DNA of 45,220 bases from Hyphomicrobiales bacterium. GTDB lineage: Bacteria > Pseudomonadota > Alphaproteobacteria > Rhizobiales > Rhizobiaceae. Location of the stretch: NCBI GenBank assembly GCA_012842935.1, contig DUSC01000271.1, positions 1 to 45,220 on the forward strand, in the 5' to 3' direction. The notes under the pieces are model-generated. The model had not been told where the DNA came from. It did no database searches and saw only the letters and a list, made by a program, of their open reading frames with translations. Shown in pieces: positions 1-8,331 of this stretch (position 1 is the stretch's first letter; each line of letters starts with the position of its first letter). The position numbers were made by a program, and so were the translations under genes.

Positions 1-35
1 ACCGCCGCCAGAACCCGAACCCGAAGATCAAGGGA

Positions 36-139
36 TAGAGCTTTCGACATCGCCTGCCGGCCTCCGCTCCGGCAGGCAGCTTGAATCAGAACCAGACTGA
101 TTTGGGAATCCCGATTCAATCAGATCGGGCGATGCTCTA
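36..139. repeat. Short palindromic mosaic repeat (RIME-like) interrupting the livM 3' end
   Basis: The outer ends are inverted: TAGAGC at 36-41 and GCTCTA at 134-139, each followed inward by a related ATCGCC / GGCGAT block. Inside are a perfect 9-bp hairpin (52-60 with 69-77) and a second inverted pair, TTGAATC (82-88) with GATTCAA (113-119). This layered palindromic layout resembles the intergenic mosaic elements of rhizobia. That family assignment is from memory of the class, not from a match. The livM reading frame runs into the right end of the element and stops inside it. Confidence 0.55.
52..77. terminator. 9-bp perfect hairpin inside the repeat, possible transcription end for the liv operon
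   Basis: GCCTGCCGG (52-60) pairs perfectly with CCGGCAGGC (69-77) around an 8-base loop. No T-run follows on either strand, so it is a weak candidate for an intrinsic terminator. It could simply be part of the palindromic repeat. Confidence 0.35.
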
Positions 140-1010
140 GGTACCATACGCCGAAATCGCCGAAGACCTGCTGCAGGGCTAAGAAGAGTAGCGCGCCGAG
201 GACGGACCCCTCGAAGGACCGCAAGCCGCCGACCAAGACCATGAACAGCATGAACACGGTCCATTGGACGCCGAAGTTGGTGCGCGGCTGGAACGTTATG
301 GCGCTGGCCAGCCAGACGCAGCCGGCCAGTGCGCAACCGAGCGCGGCGAGAACGAAGATGACGCGCTTGACGCGCATGGTCTCGATCCCGATCGACGCGG
401 CCGCGTCCTCGTCGTCGCGGACGGCACGCGCCGCCCAGCCGATGCGCCCGCGCAGCAGCCAGTAACTGCCCCCGGTCATCGCCACCATCGAGGAGAGCGC
501 CAGCCAATACGTCAGGTTGCGCCGGAACTCGGGATCATAGGCGTTGAGCGCAAGCAGTGAGGTGCCGGTTTCTCCCTGGACCAGCGGATCAAACATCACC
601 AGAAGCCGGATCGCCTCGGCGGCGACCCACATGGCGATCGCGAACTCGCCGTTGCGCAAGCGAAGCAGAAAGGAGGCCACCGGAACGGCGACGAGGGCCG
701 CGGCGAATGCGCCCGCCACGAGCGCCGGATAGGGAGGCAGGCCTGCATCGACCATGCGCAGAGCAAAATAGCCACCGAGCCCGAAGAACGCCTGCTGTCC
801 GACAGAAACCAGACCCGCGTAGCCAGCGAGCAGGTTCCACATCACCGCCAGCAGCACGTAAACGCAGAGCGTGGTGAGCTTGTCGACGACGTGGTCGGCA
901 AAGAGCAGCGGCGCAACAGCCAGCATGGCGACGGCGGCCAGCGCGATCCAGCCCGGCAGCGGTGCCGGTTTCGGTGTGGCGGCGGACGCCGGTCTTGCGA
1001 TCTCGTTCAT
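120..1010 (-). CDS. livM: Branched-chain amino acid-type ABC transporter permease LivM, C-terminus truncated
   Basis: Inner-membrane permease of a hydrophobic-amino-acid/aromatic-acid type ABC importer, 296 residues as read. The start (MNEIARPAS) overlaps the livH stop by 4 bases. Several membrane helices and the typical LivM segment around GYAGLVSVGQQAFFGLGGY are clear, as is the cytoplasmic coupling region RAVRDDEDAAASIGI. The family normally ends with a further helix and a short Pro-Arg-Gly-rich tail after a segment like GVWYL. Here the frame passes GVWYL and then reads EHRPI and stop, codons that belong to the palindromic repeat at 36-139. The last helix therefore appears lost. The protein may still fold, but full function is doubtful. 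The transporter class is secure; the truncation is inferred from family length. Confidence 0.85.
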   Translation of the reverse strand: MNEIARPASAATPKPAPLPGWIALAAVAMLAVAPLLFADHVVDKLTTLCVYVLLAVMWNLLAGYAGLVSVGQQAFFGLGGYFALRMVDAGLPPYPALVAGAFAAALVAVPVASFLLRLRNGEFAIAMWVAAEAIRLLVMFDPLVQGETGTSLLALNAYDPEFRRNLTYWLALSSMVAMTGGSYWLLRGRIGWAARAVRDDEDAAASIGIETMRVKRVIFVLAALGCALAGCVWLASAITFQPRTNFGVQWTVFMLFMVLVGGLRSFEGSVLGALLFLALQQVFGDFGVWYLEHRPI

Positions 1011-1906
1011 GTGCGCGCTCCGAGGACGGCGCTCCGCCACCCGCCATGTTCCGCGACGTGCGTACGCCACAGCCGGACACCGAGGACGGCGAGAAAGATC
1101 AGATGGCCGGCGAGTTGGAAGAACTGCGGCGACAGCCATGCCCCGAGGCTCTGCGCGACGCCCAGCACGATACCGCCGACGAGCGTGCCCCAAAGCGAGC
1201 CGATGCCGCCGATCACCACGGACTCGAACGCGAAGATCAGTTGTGCCGGGCCCGCGTAGGGCGTGATCAGCGCACGCATGGCGAGAAACACGCCCGCAAG
1301 CGCGGCGAGCGCGACGGCGACGGCGGCAGCCACGCGATGGATGCGTGCAGCCTCGACGCCGACCAACTCGGCCGCTTCCGCATCGATGGACGTGGCGCGA
1401 ATGGCACGGCCTACCTTCGTCCTCGCCAGGAACTGGTGGAGCGCGCCGAGGACGAGCACGGCGACGACGAAGGTAAACGTCGGCAGCTTGCCTATGCTGA
1501 CGTCGAGGGGAAGCTGCCAGCTCGACCAGGATAGGCTACCGATGTGGTTGCCCAGGGACTTCGTATCGGAGCCGAACAGGCCGAACATGCCGTTCTGCAA
1601 CAGGGCGCCGAGTCCGAAGGTCGCGAGCAGCGGCAGCAGGATGCCCGCCCTGAGCGTACGCGCGAAGATGGCTGCCTGGAGGAACCAGCCGAGCGCGGCC
1701 ATTATCGGCAAGGTCGCGGCGACCGACAACCAGACCTGCAGTCCGAGGCGCTCGACACAGAACAGCGCGAGATAGGCGCCCAGCACGGCAAGGTCGCCAT
1801 GGGCGAGATTGATGAACCGGACGACGCCGAACATCAGCGAGAGTCCCGCCGCAAGGATGGCGTAGTAACCGCCCAGCAGTATGCCCTGAACGATCGCGTC
1901 GAGCAT
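1007..1906 (-). CDS. livH: Branched-chain amino acid-type ABC transporter permease LivH
   Basis: Second inner-membrane permease, 299 residues, partner of LivM. The start at MLDAIVQGILLGGYYAILAAG is chosen because it is the canonical LivH N-terminus and its ATG shares one base with the livF stop codon. Family segments are visible: the early helix pair with FGVVRFINLAHGDLAVLGAY and the later loop RAIRATSIDAEAAELVGV, which contacts the ATPases. About eight hydrophobic helices are present. A much longer reading frame continues upstream but overlaps livF and has no membrane character there. The subunits are known for amino acids, but clusters of this kind often import aromatic acids, which fits the neighbours here. 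Confidence 0.92.
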   Translation of the reverse strand: MLDAIVQGILLGGYYAILAAGLSLMFGVVRFINLAHGDLAVLGAYLALFCVERLGLQVWLSVAATLPIMAALGWFLQAAIFARTLRAGILLPLLATFGLGALLQNGMFGLFGSDTKSLGNHIGSLSWSSWQLPLDVSIGKLPTFTFVVAVLVLGALHQFLARTKVGRAIRATSIDAEAAELVGVEAARIHRVAAAVAVALAALAGVFLAMRALITPYAGPAQLIFAFESVVIGGIGSLWGTLVGGIVLGVAQSLGAWLSPQFFQLAGHLIFLAVLGVRLWRTHVAEHGGWRSAVLGART

Positions 1907-2628
1907 CAGCTCGCCCCCCCTTTGGCTCGCGCGAGGCCGAAATAAGCGGCGGTGATATCGGCGCGGCTCAGGGCGGCCGGTTCGCCCTCGAGCGCGATGC
2001 CGCCTTCGAGCATGCAAAGGATCCGGTCGGCGAAGCCGAGCGCGCGGTCGAGGTCCTGCTCGACCAGCACGATGGTGGTGCCGGCGCGACGCAACAGCGC
2101 CAGCGACTGGTAGAGGCCGTCGACCGCGATCGGCGACAGGCCGAGCGACACCTCGTCGAGCAGAAGTATGCGCGGATTGCACATCAACGACCGGCCGATG
2201 GCTGCCGCCTGGCGCTGTCCGCCCGACAGGACGTCCGCCGGCCGGTCGAGAAGCGGTTTCAGCGCGGGAAACGCGTCGAGTACCGCATCCAGCGTCCACC
2301 GCCCCGCGCGGCCGTACTCTCCGGCGAGCAGGAGGTTTTCCCGCACAGTCATGTCGCCGAACAGCCGCCGCCCCTCGGGTACCATGGCGACGCCGGCGGC
2401 GACGCGCTTCGGTGCATTACTTCGGGTCAGGTCGATCCCGTCGAGCACGATCCTGCCCGATTCGATGCGGTGAACGCCCGAAATCGCGCGCAACAGCGTC
2501 GTCTTGCCGGCGCCGTTGGCGCCGACGACCGCTATCGCGGCACCCTCGTCGACGGCGAAGGAGACGCCCCGCACGGCCGTCAGCAGGCCATGTGCGGCGA
2601 CCAGGTTCTCGACGGACAGCAGGCTCAT
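1906..2628 (-). CDS. livF: ABC transporter ATP-binding protein LivF
   Basis: Cytoplasmic ATPase of the importer, 240 residues. Walker A reads GANGAGKTT, the signature LSGGQRQ and Walker B ILLLDEVSLGLSP, followed by the switch region LVEQDLDRAL. The length is normal for LivF. The start MSLLSVENLV overlaps the livG stop by four bases (ATGA), which indicates translational coupling. The typical LivF phrase MVPEGRRLFGDMTVRENLL separates it from LivG. Confidence 0.93.
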   Translation of the reverse strand: MSLLSVENLVAAHGLLTAVRGVSFAVDEGAAIAVVGANGAGKTTLLRAISGVHRIESGRIVLDGIDLTRSNAPKRVAAGVAMVPEGRRLFGDMTVRENLLLAGEYGRAGRWTLDAVLDAFPALKPLLDRPADVLSGGQRQAAAIGRSLMCNPRILLLDEVSLGLSPIAVDGLYQSLALLRRAGTTIVLVEQDLDRALGFADRILCMLEGGIALEGEPAALSRADITAAYFGLARAKGGAS

Positions 2629-3350
2629 CCGACGCCCCCGAGATAGGCGCGCATCACGGTCTCGTCGGCCATGACGGCGCGCGGCTCGCCCACGGCGATG
2701 ACCCTGCCGTCGGCCATGCAGACGAGCCTGTCGATCGCCCGGAGCAAGGTGTGCAGGATGTGCTCGATCCACACCACCGCCATGCCGTCTTCCTTCAGGT
2801 CGCCGATCAGCGCGACAAGGATGTCGAGTTCGGCCTCCGTGAGCCCACCGCCGATCTCGTCGAGCAGGATAACGCGCGGCCGGGTGGCGAGCGCGCGGGC
2901 GAGTTCCAGCCTCTTACGATCGAGCAGGCCGAGGCTGGCGGCGGGTCGATCGGCGTGGACTCCGAGGCCGCTGCGCCGGAGCGCATCGGCTGCTCCCTGC
3001 TGTGCCGCCGGCCCGGCCAGTCCGCCGCCGAAGGCGGCGGCGGCAAGCACGTTCTCGAAAACGCTCATGCCGAGGAAGGGCCGCGGAACCTGGTGCGTTC
3101 GCGCGATACCGAGCCGGCACCGGCGCGCCGCGCTCGCGGCGGTGACGTCGCGCCCCTCCAGAAGCACCCGTCCCTCGGTCGGCCGCAGCGCTCCTGCAAG
3201 CACGCCGAAAAGCGTCGTCTTGCCCGCACCGTTGGGACCCACGACCCCAAGGATTTCGCCGGCGGCAACGGACAGGTTCACCGACTTCAGCACCTGAAGG
3301 GCGCCGAAACGCTTGGACAGGAATGTCCCCTCGATCGCTGCCGCCGGCAT
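2625..3350 (-). CDS. livG: ABC transporter ATP-binding protein LivG
   Basis: Second ATPase of the importer, 241 residues. Walker A is GPNGAGKTT and Walker B RVILLDEIGGGLTEAE. The signature loop is not LSGGQ but a divergent segment, LGLLDRKRLELARALA, a variant known in LivG-type proteins. The phrase GIARTHQVPRPFLGMSVFENV is typical of LivG. The start lies 6 bases downstream of the binding-protein stop, so the genes are closely packed. It pairs with LivF as a heterodimer. Confidence 0.92.
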   Translation of the reverse strand: MPAAAIEGTFLSKRFGALQVLKSVNLSVAAGEILGVVGPNGAGKTTLFGVLAGALRPTEGRVLLEGRDVTAASAARRCRLGIARTHQVPRPFLGMSVFENVLAAAAFGGGLAGPAAQQGAADALRRSGLGVHADRPAASLGLLDRKRLELARALATRPRVILLDEIGGGLTEAELDILVALIGDLKEDGMAVVWIEHILHTLLRAIDRLVCMADGRVIAVGEPRAVMADETVMRAYLGGVG

Positions 3351-3356
3351 GGCAGG

Positions 3357-4676
3357 TCAGCCCTGGACCGTGTAGGCCGTCATCTCGGCCGTGAGCGGGA
3401 CGGACGGATGGTCGGCATTCGAGACGATCTCAAGGTCGAAAGGATGCTTCGATCCTTCCTTGGCCTTGACCCACTGCACGCCGACCAGGCCGATCGGCGT
3501 GCAGTTGGGGACCGGCCCGCTGGTGAAGTCGATCGCGCCGCAGGCGGTCTCCGCCTTCAGCCCTGCGAGCGCGGCGGCCATCGATGCCTTGTCCTTCGGG
3601 TTCGCAGCCGACTTGAGGGCGACGAGCGCGGCATCGAACAACGCCGCGGTGGCTCCTACCTGCTGGTTCCACTGCTTGCCGCTCCAGGCTTCGAAGCCAT
3701 CCGCAAGTTCGAGGCTGGACAGACCTGTGGAGGGCGACCTGAAGGGGTAGGCCCTGTGCCAGTAGGCGCCGGCGTGAAGCCCGTATCCGAGCGGGCCGAG
3801 CGCTTCGAGTTCGGGCGCAAACAGCCCCGCCTTCGCCATCTGGCAGATCTTGACCTGCTGGGCGAACCCCTTCTGCGCCGCCTGGCGCCAGAAGACGGCA
3901 AAGTCCGGCGGGAACGGGAAGGTGTTGAAGATCTCGCAGCCTTCGCGCTTGAACAGGTTGATCTGGGTCGAGAAATCGGGATTGCCGCTTTCATAGGGTC
4001 CGGCGTCGACAATGGTGAAACCGGCCTTCTCCAGTTGCGGCACCAGCAGGCCGCGAATGGCATTGCCGTCGGCGTCGCTGGGCAACAGCACCCCGACTCG
4101 GCGGTTGGTTTCGACCTTGCTCCATTGGTCGGCATAGAGGGTTGCGAAGTTGGCGACGCCGAAGCAGAAATGGTAGGTCCATTTGAAGGGCGATGGCTCG
4201 CCGGGCTTGGCACCGCGACCGAAGTAGAAAGCCTCCCAGGGTGAGGTGGCCGAGAGCGAAGGCACTCCGGCGGCCTCGCAGGCGTCCGCGACGGGATTGA
4301 CCGTCTCCGGCGTGGAGGTCGACAGCATCAGGTCGACCTTGTCTCCATTGATGAGGTCCTTGGCCATCTGCGCGGCGCGGACGGGATCGGACTGCGTGTC
4401 CTTGCTGATGAACTCCACGCCGTAGCGCTTCCCGCCGACCTCGATGCCTTCGGCCACCGCCTTGCGAACCAAGTCCAGGACATACGGATCGCCCTCGCCG
4501 AAAATGCCGATCGGACCCGACTGCGGAGAAACGAAACCGACGCGGATGACGTCGTCGCCCTGCGCGAAGGCCGACCGGACACTCGCCGGTACGGCCAATG
4601 CGGCCGTCGCGCCGCCCGCAAGGGTGACGAACCGGCGGCGGTTCAGTTGCAGTCTCTTCTCGGCTCCGGTGCTCAT
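3357..4676 (-). CDS. ABC transporter periplasmic binding protein, Leu/Ile/Val or aromatic type, Tat-exported
   Basis: Periplasmic solute receptor, 439 residues, type I fold (Peripla_BP_6 family). The N-terminus carries a twin-arginine signal: NRRRFVTLAGG followed by a hydrophobic Ala-rich stretch and a cleavage-like AFAQ near residue 39. This suggests export of the folded protein by Tat. The mature part opens with DVIRVGFVSPQSGPIGIFGEG, the usual ligand-binding N-terminal lobe of this family. Binding proteins of this group have been linked to amino acids, amides and aromatic acids; the ligand cannot be read from sequence. Placed directly upstream of livG and downstream of the esterase/SDR/aldehyde dehydrogenase genes, it probably delivers the substrate of that pathway. 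Confidence 0.9.
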   Translation of the reverse strand: MSTGAEKRLQLNRRRFVTLAGGATAALAVPASVRSAFAQGDDVIRVGFVSPQSGPIGIFGEGDPYVLDLVRKAVAEGIEVGGKRYGVEFISKDTQSDPVRAAQMAKDLINGDKVDLMLSTSTPETVNPVADACEAAGVPSLSATSPWEAFYFGRGAKPGEPSPFKWTYHFCFGVANFATLYADQWSKVETNRRVGVLLPSDADGNAIRGLLVPQLEKAGFTIVDAGPYESGNPDFSTQINLFKREGCEIFNTFPFPPDFAVFWRQAAQKGFAQQVKICQMAKAGLFAPELEALGPLGYGLHAGAYWHRAYPFRSPSTGLSSLELADGFEAWSGKQWNQQVGATAALFDAALVALKSAANPKDKASMAAALAGLKAETACGAIDFTSGPVPNCTPIGLVGVQWVKAKEGSKHPFDLEIVSNADHPSVPLTAEMTAYTVQG

Positions 4677-4708
4677 GTGGTCTCCTCCCAGTTAGAGCGT
4701 TGGACAGG

Positions 4709-5593
4709 TCAGTTCAGGTGGTGTCTGAGGAACGCGCCGGCTTCTTCGATCGAAGCCATGCCTTCGTCGAGCATGGGCGCCCAGAGCTGCCAGGAATGGC
4801 ACATGCCCTCCCACACCTTGAGTTCGACGCACCCGCCCGCATCCGCGATGCGCGCGGCGACCTCCTTCGAGTCGTCAAGCAGGAGTTCCCAGGAACCGAC
4901 GTGAACGAGGGTCGGCGGCAGGCCCGACAGGTCGGCATGAAGGGGGTTGATGGCCGGCGCCCGGCGATCGCCGCGGCCGATGTAGAGCATATTGAAGAAC
5001 TCCATGAGCCGGGGCGTCACGAGCGGGGCGTCGGAGGGTGTTCGATGCGACTCGAGTTCGTCGGCGAGGTCGAGGGCGGGCGACATCAGCATCAGCGCGG
5101 CGGGAACCGGCAAGCCCGCGTCGCGCGCCCGGATCGCTGCGCCGATGGCGAGATTGCCGCCGGCCGAATCGCCGCAGAGTGCTATCCGCGAGGCCGGACG
5201 GCCCTCCCCGAGCGCCCAGCGATAGACCGCGAAGGCATCCTCATGGGCGGTCGGCGCCGGATGCTCGGGAGCGAGCCGGTAATCGGCCGCCAGCACCATG
5301 CAACCGCTTGCCCGCGCGAGATGGGACGCAACCACACGATGCGACCGCGACGAGCCGAAGACGAAACCGCCGCCATGGAAATAGACGATCAGCCGGCTGT
5401 CGTCGGAGCCGGGGAGGCGAATGAGGTCGCCGCCTGCCGGACCGCTGCCCACGCGCTCGACGATCGCGCCGTCGGCAACGGGCGTCCGTTCGTTGATCGC
5501 CTCGAACCACGCGCGCATTCCCCGGGGGTCCCCCTCGGGCGGCGGAAACTGTGCGCTCAGTTGAAGCATGAGGTCGAGTTGTTCCTTGGACAT
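4709..5593 (-). CDS. Alpha/beta hydrolase of the hormone-sensitive lipase family
   Basis: Cytoplasmic carboxylesterase-type enzyme of 294 residues. The oxyanion-hole motif HGGGF and the nucleophile motif GDSAGG (Ser-143) define the HSL (bacterial family IV) group. The catalytic His is likely His-266 in the segment MCHSW. The acid position falls in GSWELLLDD, where a Glu stands where many relatives have Asp. The start MSKEQLDLM follows a short gap after the SDR. Relatives cleave small acyl or aryl esters. In this operon it could release the alcohol that the SDR and aldehyde dehydrogenase oxidise. That order of steps is inference. Confidence 0.88.
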   Translation of the reverse strand: MSKEQLDLMLQLSAQFPPPEGDPRGMRAWFEAINERTPVADGAIVERVGSGPAGGDLIRLPGSDDSRLIVYFHGGGFVFGSSRSHRVVASHLARASGCMVLAADYRLAPEHPAPTAHEDAFAVYRWALGEGRPASRIALCGDSAGGNLAIGAAIRARDAGLPVPAALMLMSPALDLADELESHRTPSDAPLVTPRLMEFFNMLYIGRGDRRAPAINPLHADLSGLPPTLVHVGSWELLLDDSKEVAARIADAGGCVELKVWEGMCHSWQLWAPMLDEGMASIEEAGAFLRHHLN

Positions 5594-5616
5594 GCTTTCT
5601 TCCCTGCCCGCAGAGC

Positions 5617-6384
5617 TCAGACGTATGTGGCGGCGAGGCCGCCATCGATCGGCAGATTGACGCCGTTGATCCAGCGCGCCGCATCGGAGCACAGGAACAG
5701 AACGGCCGGCGCGATCTCGTCGCCGTAGGCCGGTCGCTTCATGCGGCCGGCATCGGCCTCGACGCGTTCCCGACCGAGCATGGTGACGAAGTCGCCGAGG
5801 ATCGGGGTGAAGACCGGCCCCGGCGCCACGCAGTTCATTCGCAATTCGCGCTGCATGAACAGTTCGTGCGAGCGCTGGAAGGTCCAAACGATGAGCGCTT
5901 CCTTGAAGAATTGGTAGCAGGTCTCCTGCGGCACCGGATTCGCGGCGAGCCAGTCGAGCCCGGCGGCGAAGCCGACGGTCGCCGCGAGCTGCTTGTGCGC
6001 GTCGCGGCGGGCTGCCCATTCGCCGCCGAGGATCGAGGCGAAATTGACGATCGAGCCTCCGGCGGGCATGCGATCGAGAACCGCCTCCGTCAGGTGGCGC
6101 AGGCCGAGATAGTTCACGCGGGCGACGATGTCGCGATCGACAGTGCCGGGAACGCCGGCCGCGTTGACGAGCGCATCGAAGCGCTCCGGCAGCTCGCGCA
6201 CGGCAGCATCGATGGCGTCCGGCCGCGACAGGTCGGCCTTCACGAAGCCGTCGAGGCTCAGCATCGGGTCGTTGCGGTCGAGACCGACGACGGTCGCGCC
6301 GTGGAAGCGGGCGAGGCGCACGACCTCAGCCCCGATGCCCGAGGAGGCACCGGTGACGACAATGGTTTTCCTGGAGAGATTCAT
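5617..6384 (-). CDS. Short-chain dehydrogenase/reductase, likely alcohol dehydrogenase
   Basis: Cytoplasmic NAD(P)-dependent oxidoreductase, 255 residues, classical SDR length. It shows the cofactor motif TGASSGIG at the N-terminus, NAAG around residue 90, and the catalytic pair Tyr-157 / Lys-161 in YQFFK, with a serine upstream in FASILGG. An Asp after the second strand (GLDRND) suggests NAD preference. The C-terminus has the usual PIDGG. The helix around the catalytic Tyr is longer than in many relatives, reminiscent of 3-alpha-hydroxysteroid and aryl-alcohol SDRs. It sits between the aldehyde dehydrogenase and the esterase, so oxidation of an alcohol to an aldehyde is a reasonable guess. 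Confidence 0.88.
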   Translation of the reverse strand: MNLSRKTIVVTGASSGIGAEVVRLARFHGATVVGLDRNDPMLSLDGFVKADLSRPDAIDAAVRELPERFDALVNAAGVPGTVDRDIVARVNYLGLRHLTEAVLDRMPAGGSIVNFASILGGEWAARRDAHKQLAATVGFAAGLDWLAANPVPQETCYQFFKEALIVWTFQRSHELFMQRELRMNCVAPGPVFTPILGDFVTMLGRERVEADAGRMKRPAYGDEIAPAVLFLCSDAARWINGVNLPIDGGLAATYV

Positions 6385-6466
6385 CGACAAAATTCCATGA
6401 CTTGTTTCGCGGAAAGAAGGCACGGGCAGCCTGGAAACGCCCTGCCCCCGGGGGGAGGGTCGCGCC

Positions 6467-7936
6467 TCAGAACGGATAGGGCGTCGCCTGGTCCTTGACC
6501 GATACCCAGACCCATTGGGTGAACTCCTCCCAGATCGCCGGTCCCGAAATCCGGCTGCCGTTGCCTGAGCGGCCACGCCCCCCGAAAGGCGCGTACGGGC
6601 CGCCGTTCACCGTCTGGTCGTTGATGTGCAGATGGCCGACCATCAGCCGGTCGCCGATCGCCTGGGCGCGCCCGACCGACGACGAGATGACGCCGGCCGC
6701 CAACCCGTATTCGGACAGGTTGGCGAGTTCCACGGCCTCGTCGTCACTGGCGAACGAGGCGACGCAGGCGACCGGACCGAAAATTTCCTCGGCGAAGGCG
6801 CGCATGCCGGGGCGGACGCCGGCGAGCACCGTTGCCGGGTAGAAACGTCCGTTCGGGCGACCACCCGCAAGAAGCCGGGCGCCCTTCTCGACCGCGTCCT
6901 CCACGATTGCCTGGATCTTTGCGACCTGATGATCGGAAATGATCGGCCCGAGCGCGACCTGGCCGGTCGACGGGTCGCCGGCCGGAAGGTGCGCGGCCTT
7001 TGCGGCGAGCAACTCGGCGATCTCCTCCGCGATGCTCTCGTGAGCCAGCACCAGCCCGGTCGACATGCAGATCTGACCCTGATGGAGGAAGGCGCCCCAC
7101 GCCGCGTTGGACGCCGCGACCGCCACGTCGGCATCGTCGAGAATGATGAGCGCGTTCTTGCCGCCGAGCTCGAGCTGCACCTTCTTCAGATGCCGGCCGG
7201 CGATTTCGCCGACCTTCGAGCCGCCGGCCGCAGAGCCGGTGAAAGAGATCATGGCAATGTTCGGATCGGCACACATCGCCTCGCCCGCCGCCGCGTCGCC
7301 GGGCAGGATATGCAGCACACCTTCCGGCAGCCCCGCCTCCTCGAAGATCCGCGCGATGATGATGCCGCCCGAGATCGACGTACGCGGATCGGGCTTGTGG
7401 ACGACGGTATTGCCGGTGGCGAGAGCCGCCGCAATGGCGCGGATGGAGAGTACCAGCGGAAAGTTGAACGGCGAGATGACGCCGACGACGCCGTGCGCCA
7501 CCCGCTTGGCATGGTTGCGCCGCCCGGCGTCCATCGACGGCAGCATCAGCCCGTTGGGCTCGATCGCAGCGGCAGCCGCGTGGCGCAGGAATCCGGCGCT
7601 GTGCTCGATCTCGATGCCGGCCTTGGGCTGGATCGAACCGGATTCGCGCATGATCCAGCCGATCAGTTCTTCCGCGTTGCGCTCGAGGATGTCGGCCGCC
7701 CTGCTGAGGATCGCGGCGCGTTCCGACGGCAGCTTCGCCGCCCAAGCCGGCTGCGCACGACGCGCCGCCGCCGCCGCCGCGGCAACGTCGGCCGGGCCGG
7801 CCAAGCCGACCGAGGCCAGGATGGCGTCGGTTGCGGGATCGGCGATCTCGATCAGGCCGCCTTCGGTTGCCCGCCAGCCCCCGAGGAAAGCCTTGCCCTG
7901 CCAGCGGCCGATATCGATGAAGCTGTGAACGTTCAT
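6467..7936 (-). CDS. NAD(P)-dependent aldehyde dehydrogenase, benzaldehyde/vanillin dehydrogenase-like
   Basis: Soluble aldehyde dehydrogenase of 489 residues, normal length for the superfamily. Catalytic Cys-290 lies in GQICMS and the general base Glu-256 in ELGGKN. The cofactor motif FTGSAAGG and the segment SPFNFPLVLSIR are clear. The overall pattern (HKPDPRTSISGG, HINDQTVNGGPYAPFGG) resembles benzaldehyde and vanillin dehydrogenases (XylC-like) more than betaine or succinate semialdehyde dehydrogenases. It is the first gene of the minus-strand operon, about 190 bases downstream of a sigma-54 promoter. Oxidation of an aromatic aldehyde to its acid is likely but not proven. Confidence 0.9.
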   Translation of the reverse strand: MNVHSFIDIGRWQGKAFLGGWRATEGGLIEIADPATDAILASVGLAGPADVAAAAAAARRAQPAWAAKLPSERAAILSRAADILERNAEELIGWIMRESGSIQPKAGIEIEHSAGFLRHAAAAAIEPNGLMLPSMDAGRRNHAKRVAHGVVGVISPFNFPLVLSIRAIAAALATGNTVVHKPDPRTSISGGIIIARIFEEAGLPEGVLHILPGDAAAGEAMCADPNIAMISFTGSAAGGSKVGEIAGRHLKKVQLELGGKNALIILDDADVAVAASNAAWGAFLHQGQICMSTGLVLAHESIAEEIAELLAAKAAHLPAGDPSTGQVALGPIISDHQVAKIQAIVEDAVEKGARLLAGGRPNGRFYPATVLAGVRPGMRAFAEEIFGPVACVASFASDDEAVELANLSEYGLAAGVISSSVGRAQAIGDRLMVGHLHINDQTVNGGPYAPFGGRGRSGNGSRISGPAIWEEFTQWVWVSVKDQATPYPF

Positions 7937-8122
7937 TGTGATGCTCCTCCAGTCGGTTTGTTCGACCAGGCGCGAATTGCGGGTGCAGGAGGAGATCGAT
8001 GCCCTGCAGGCAGAGCTTCGCCGGTGCCACCGCCGCGCCCTTTGCGGCGCCGGCGAGCCTTTGCAGCACGAAACCCGTCATCCTCCCTCACCCGGTTTTC
8101 GGCCGGGCATGACATTGGCGCT

Positions 8123-8138
8123 TGCAGGTCGCGTGCCA
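8123..8138 (-). promoter_or_regulatory. Sigma-54 (-24/-12) promoter for the aldehyde dehydrogenase-liv operon
   Basis: On the minus strand the sequence reads TGGCACGCGACCTGCA. It keeps the full -24 block TGGCACG and the invariant GG-N10-GC spacing of RpoN promoters, with TGC at -12. Transcription would start near 8111 and run into the aldehyde dehydrogenase at 7936. The neighbouring divergent gene encodes a sigma-54 activator, which supports the call. Confidence 0.85.
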
Positions 8139-8265
8139 GTTTCGCGCATCATCCGGAGGCCGACCCGACGGATCCGGAAAAAATGTATAATTTTCAATGT
8201 TTTAATGGTCAGACTTCGGCGCGACCACAGGCTGGATCACGTCGCTGGGACGACCCTTTAAATTG

Positions 8266-8283
8266 TTATGTTTCATGACATAA
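8266..8283. promoter_or_regulatory. Inverted repeat, candidate upstream activator site
   Basis: TTATGT and ACATAA flank six bases in an AT-rich context. It lies about 130-160 bases upstream of the sigma-54 promoter, the usual distance for enhancer sites of NtrC-type activators. Binding is inferred from position only. Confidence 0.45.
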
Positions 8284-8301
8284 TTGATTACGGGTAGAAC
8301 A

Positions 8302-8317
8302 TTCATCATTTGATGAA
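8302..8317. promoter_or_regulatory. Second inverted repeat next to the activator gene
   Basis: TTCATCA and TGATGAA form a perfect 7-bp inverted repeat around two bases. It ends 14 bases before the activator ATG. It may be a second activator site or an autoregulatory operator. Its half-site differs from that of the repeat at 8266-8283, so the two need not bind the same protein. Confidence 0.35.
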
Positions 8318-8331
8318 AGGTGGAGGAGGCG

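Larger units (their letters stand above)
7937..8331. other. Divergent control region between the aldehyde dehydrogenase operon and its activator
   Basis: This 395-base stretch holds no gene that I can support. It contains a sigma-54 promoter facing left (8123-8138), an AT-rich patch around 8180-8215, and two inverted repeats (8266-8283 and 8302-8317) next to the activator gene. The drop in GC content against its surroundings is marked, as expected for a regulatory region. Confidence 0.7.

Noticed and set aside
2412-4244. 610-residue open frame on the plus strand across livF, livG and the binding protein
   Set aside because: It is antisense to three clear transporter genes, has low-complexity Arg/Gly-rich sequence and no family pattern. 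Such frames are usual in GC-rich DNA.
6626-8278. Long plus-strand frame opposite the aldehyde dehydrogenase
   Set aside because: Antisense to a conserved enzyme and running through the sigma-54 promoter region; composition is typical of a shadow frame.
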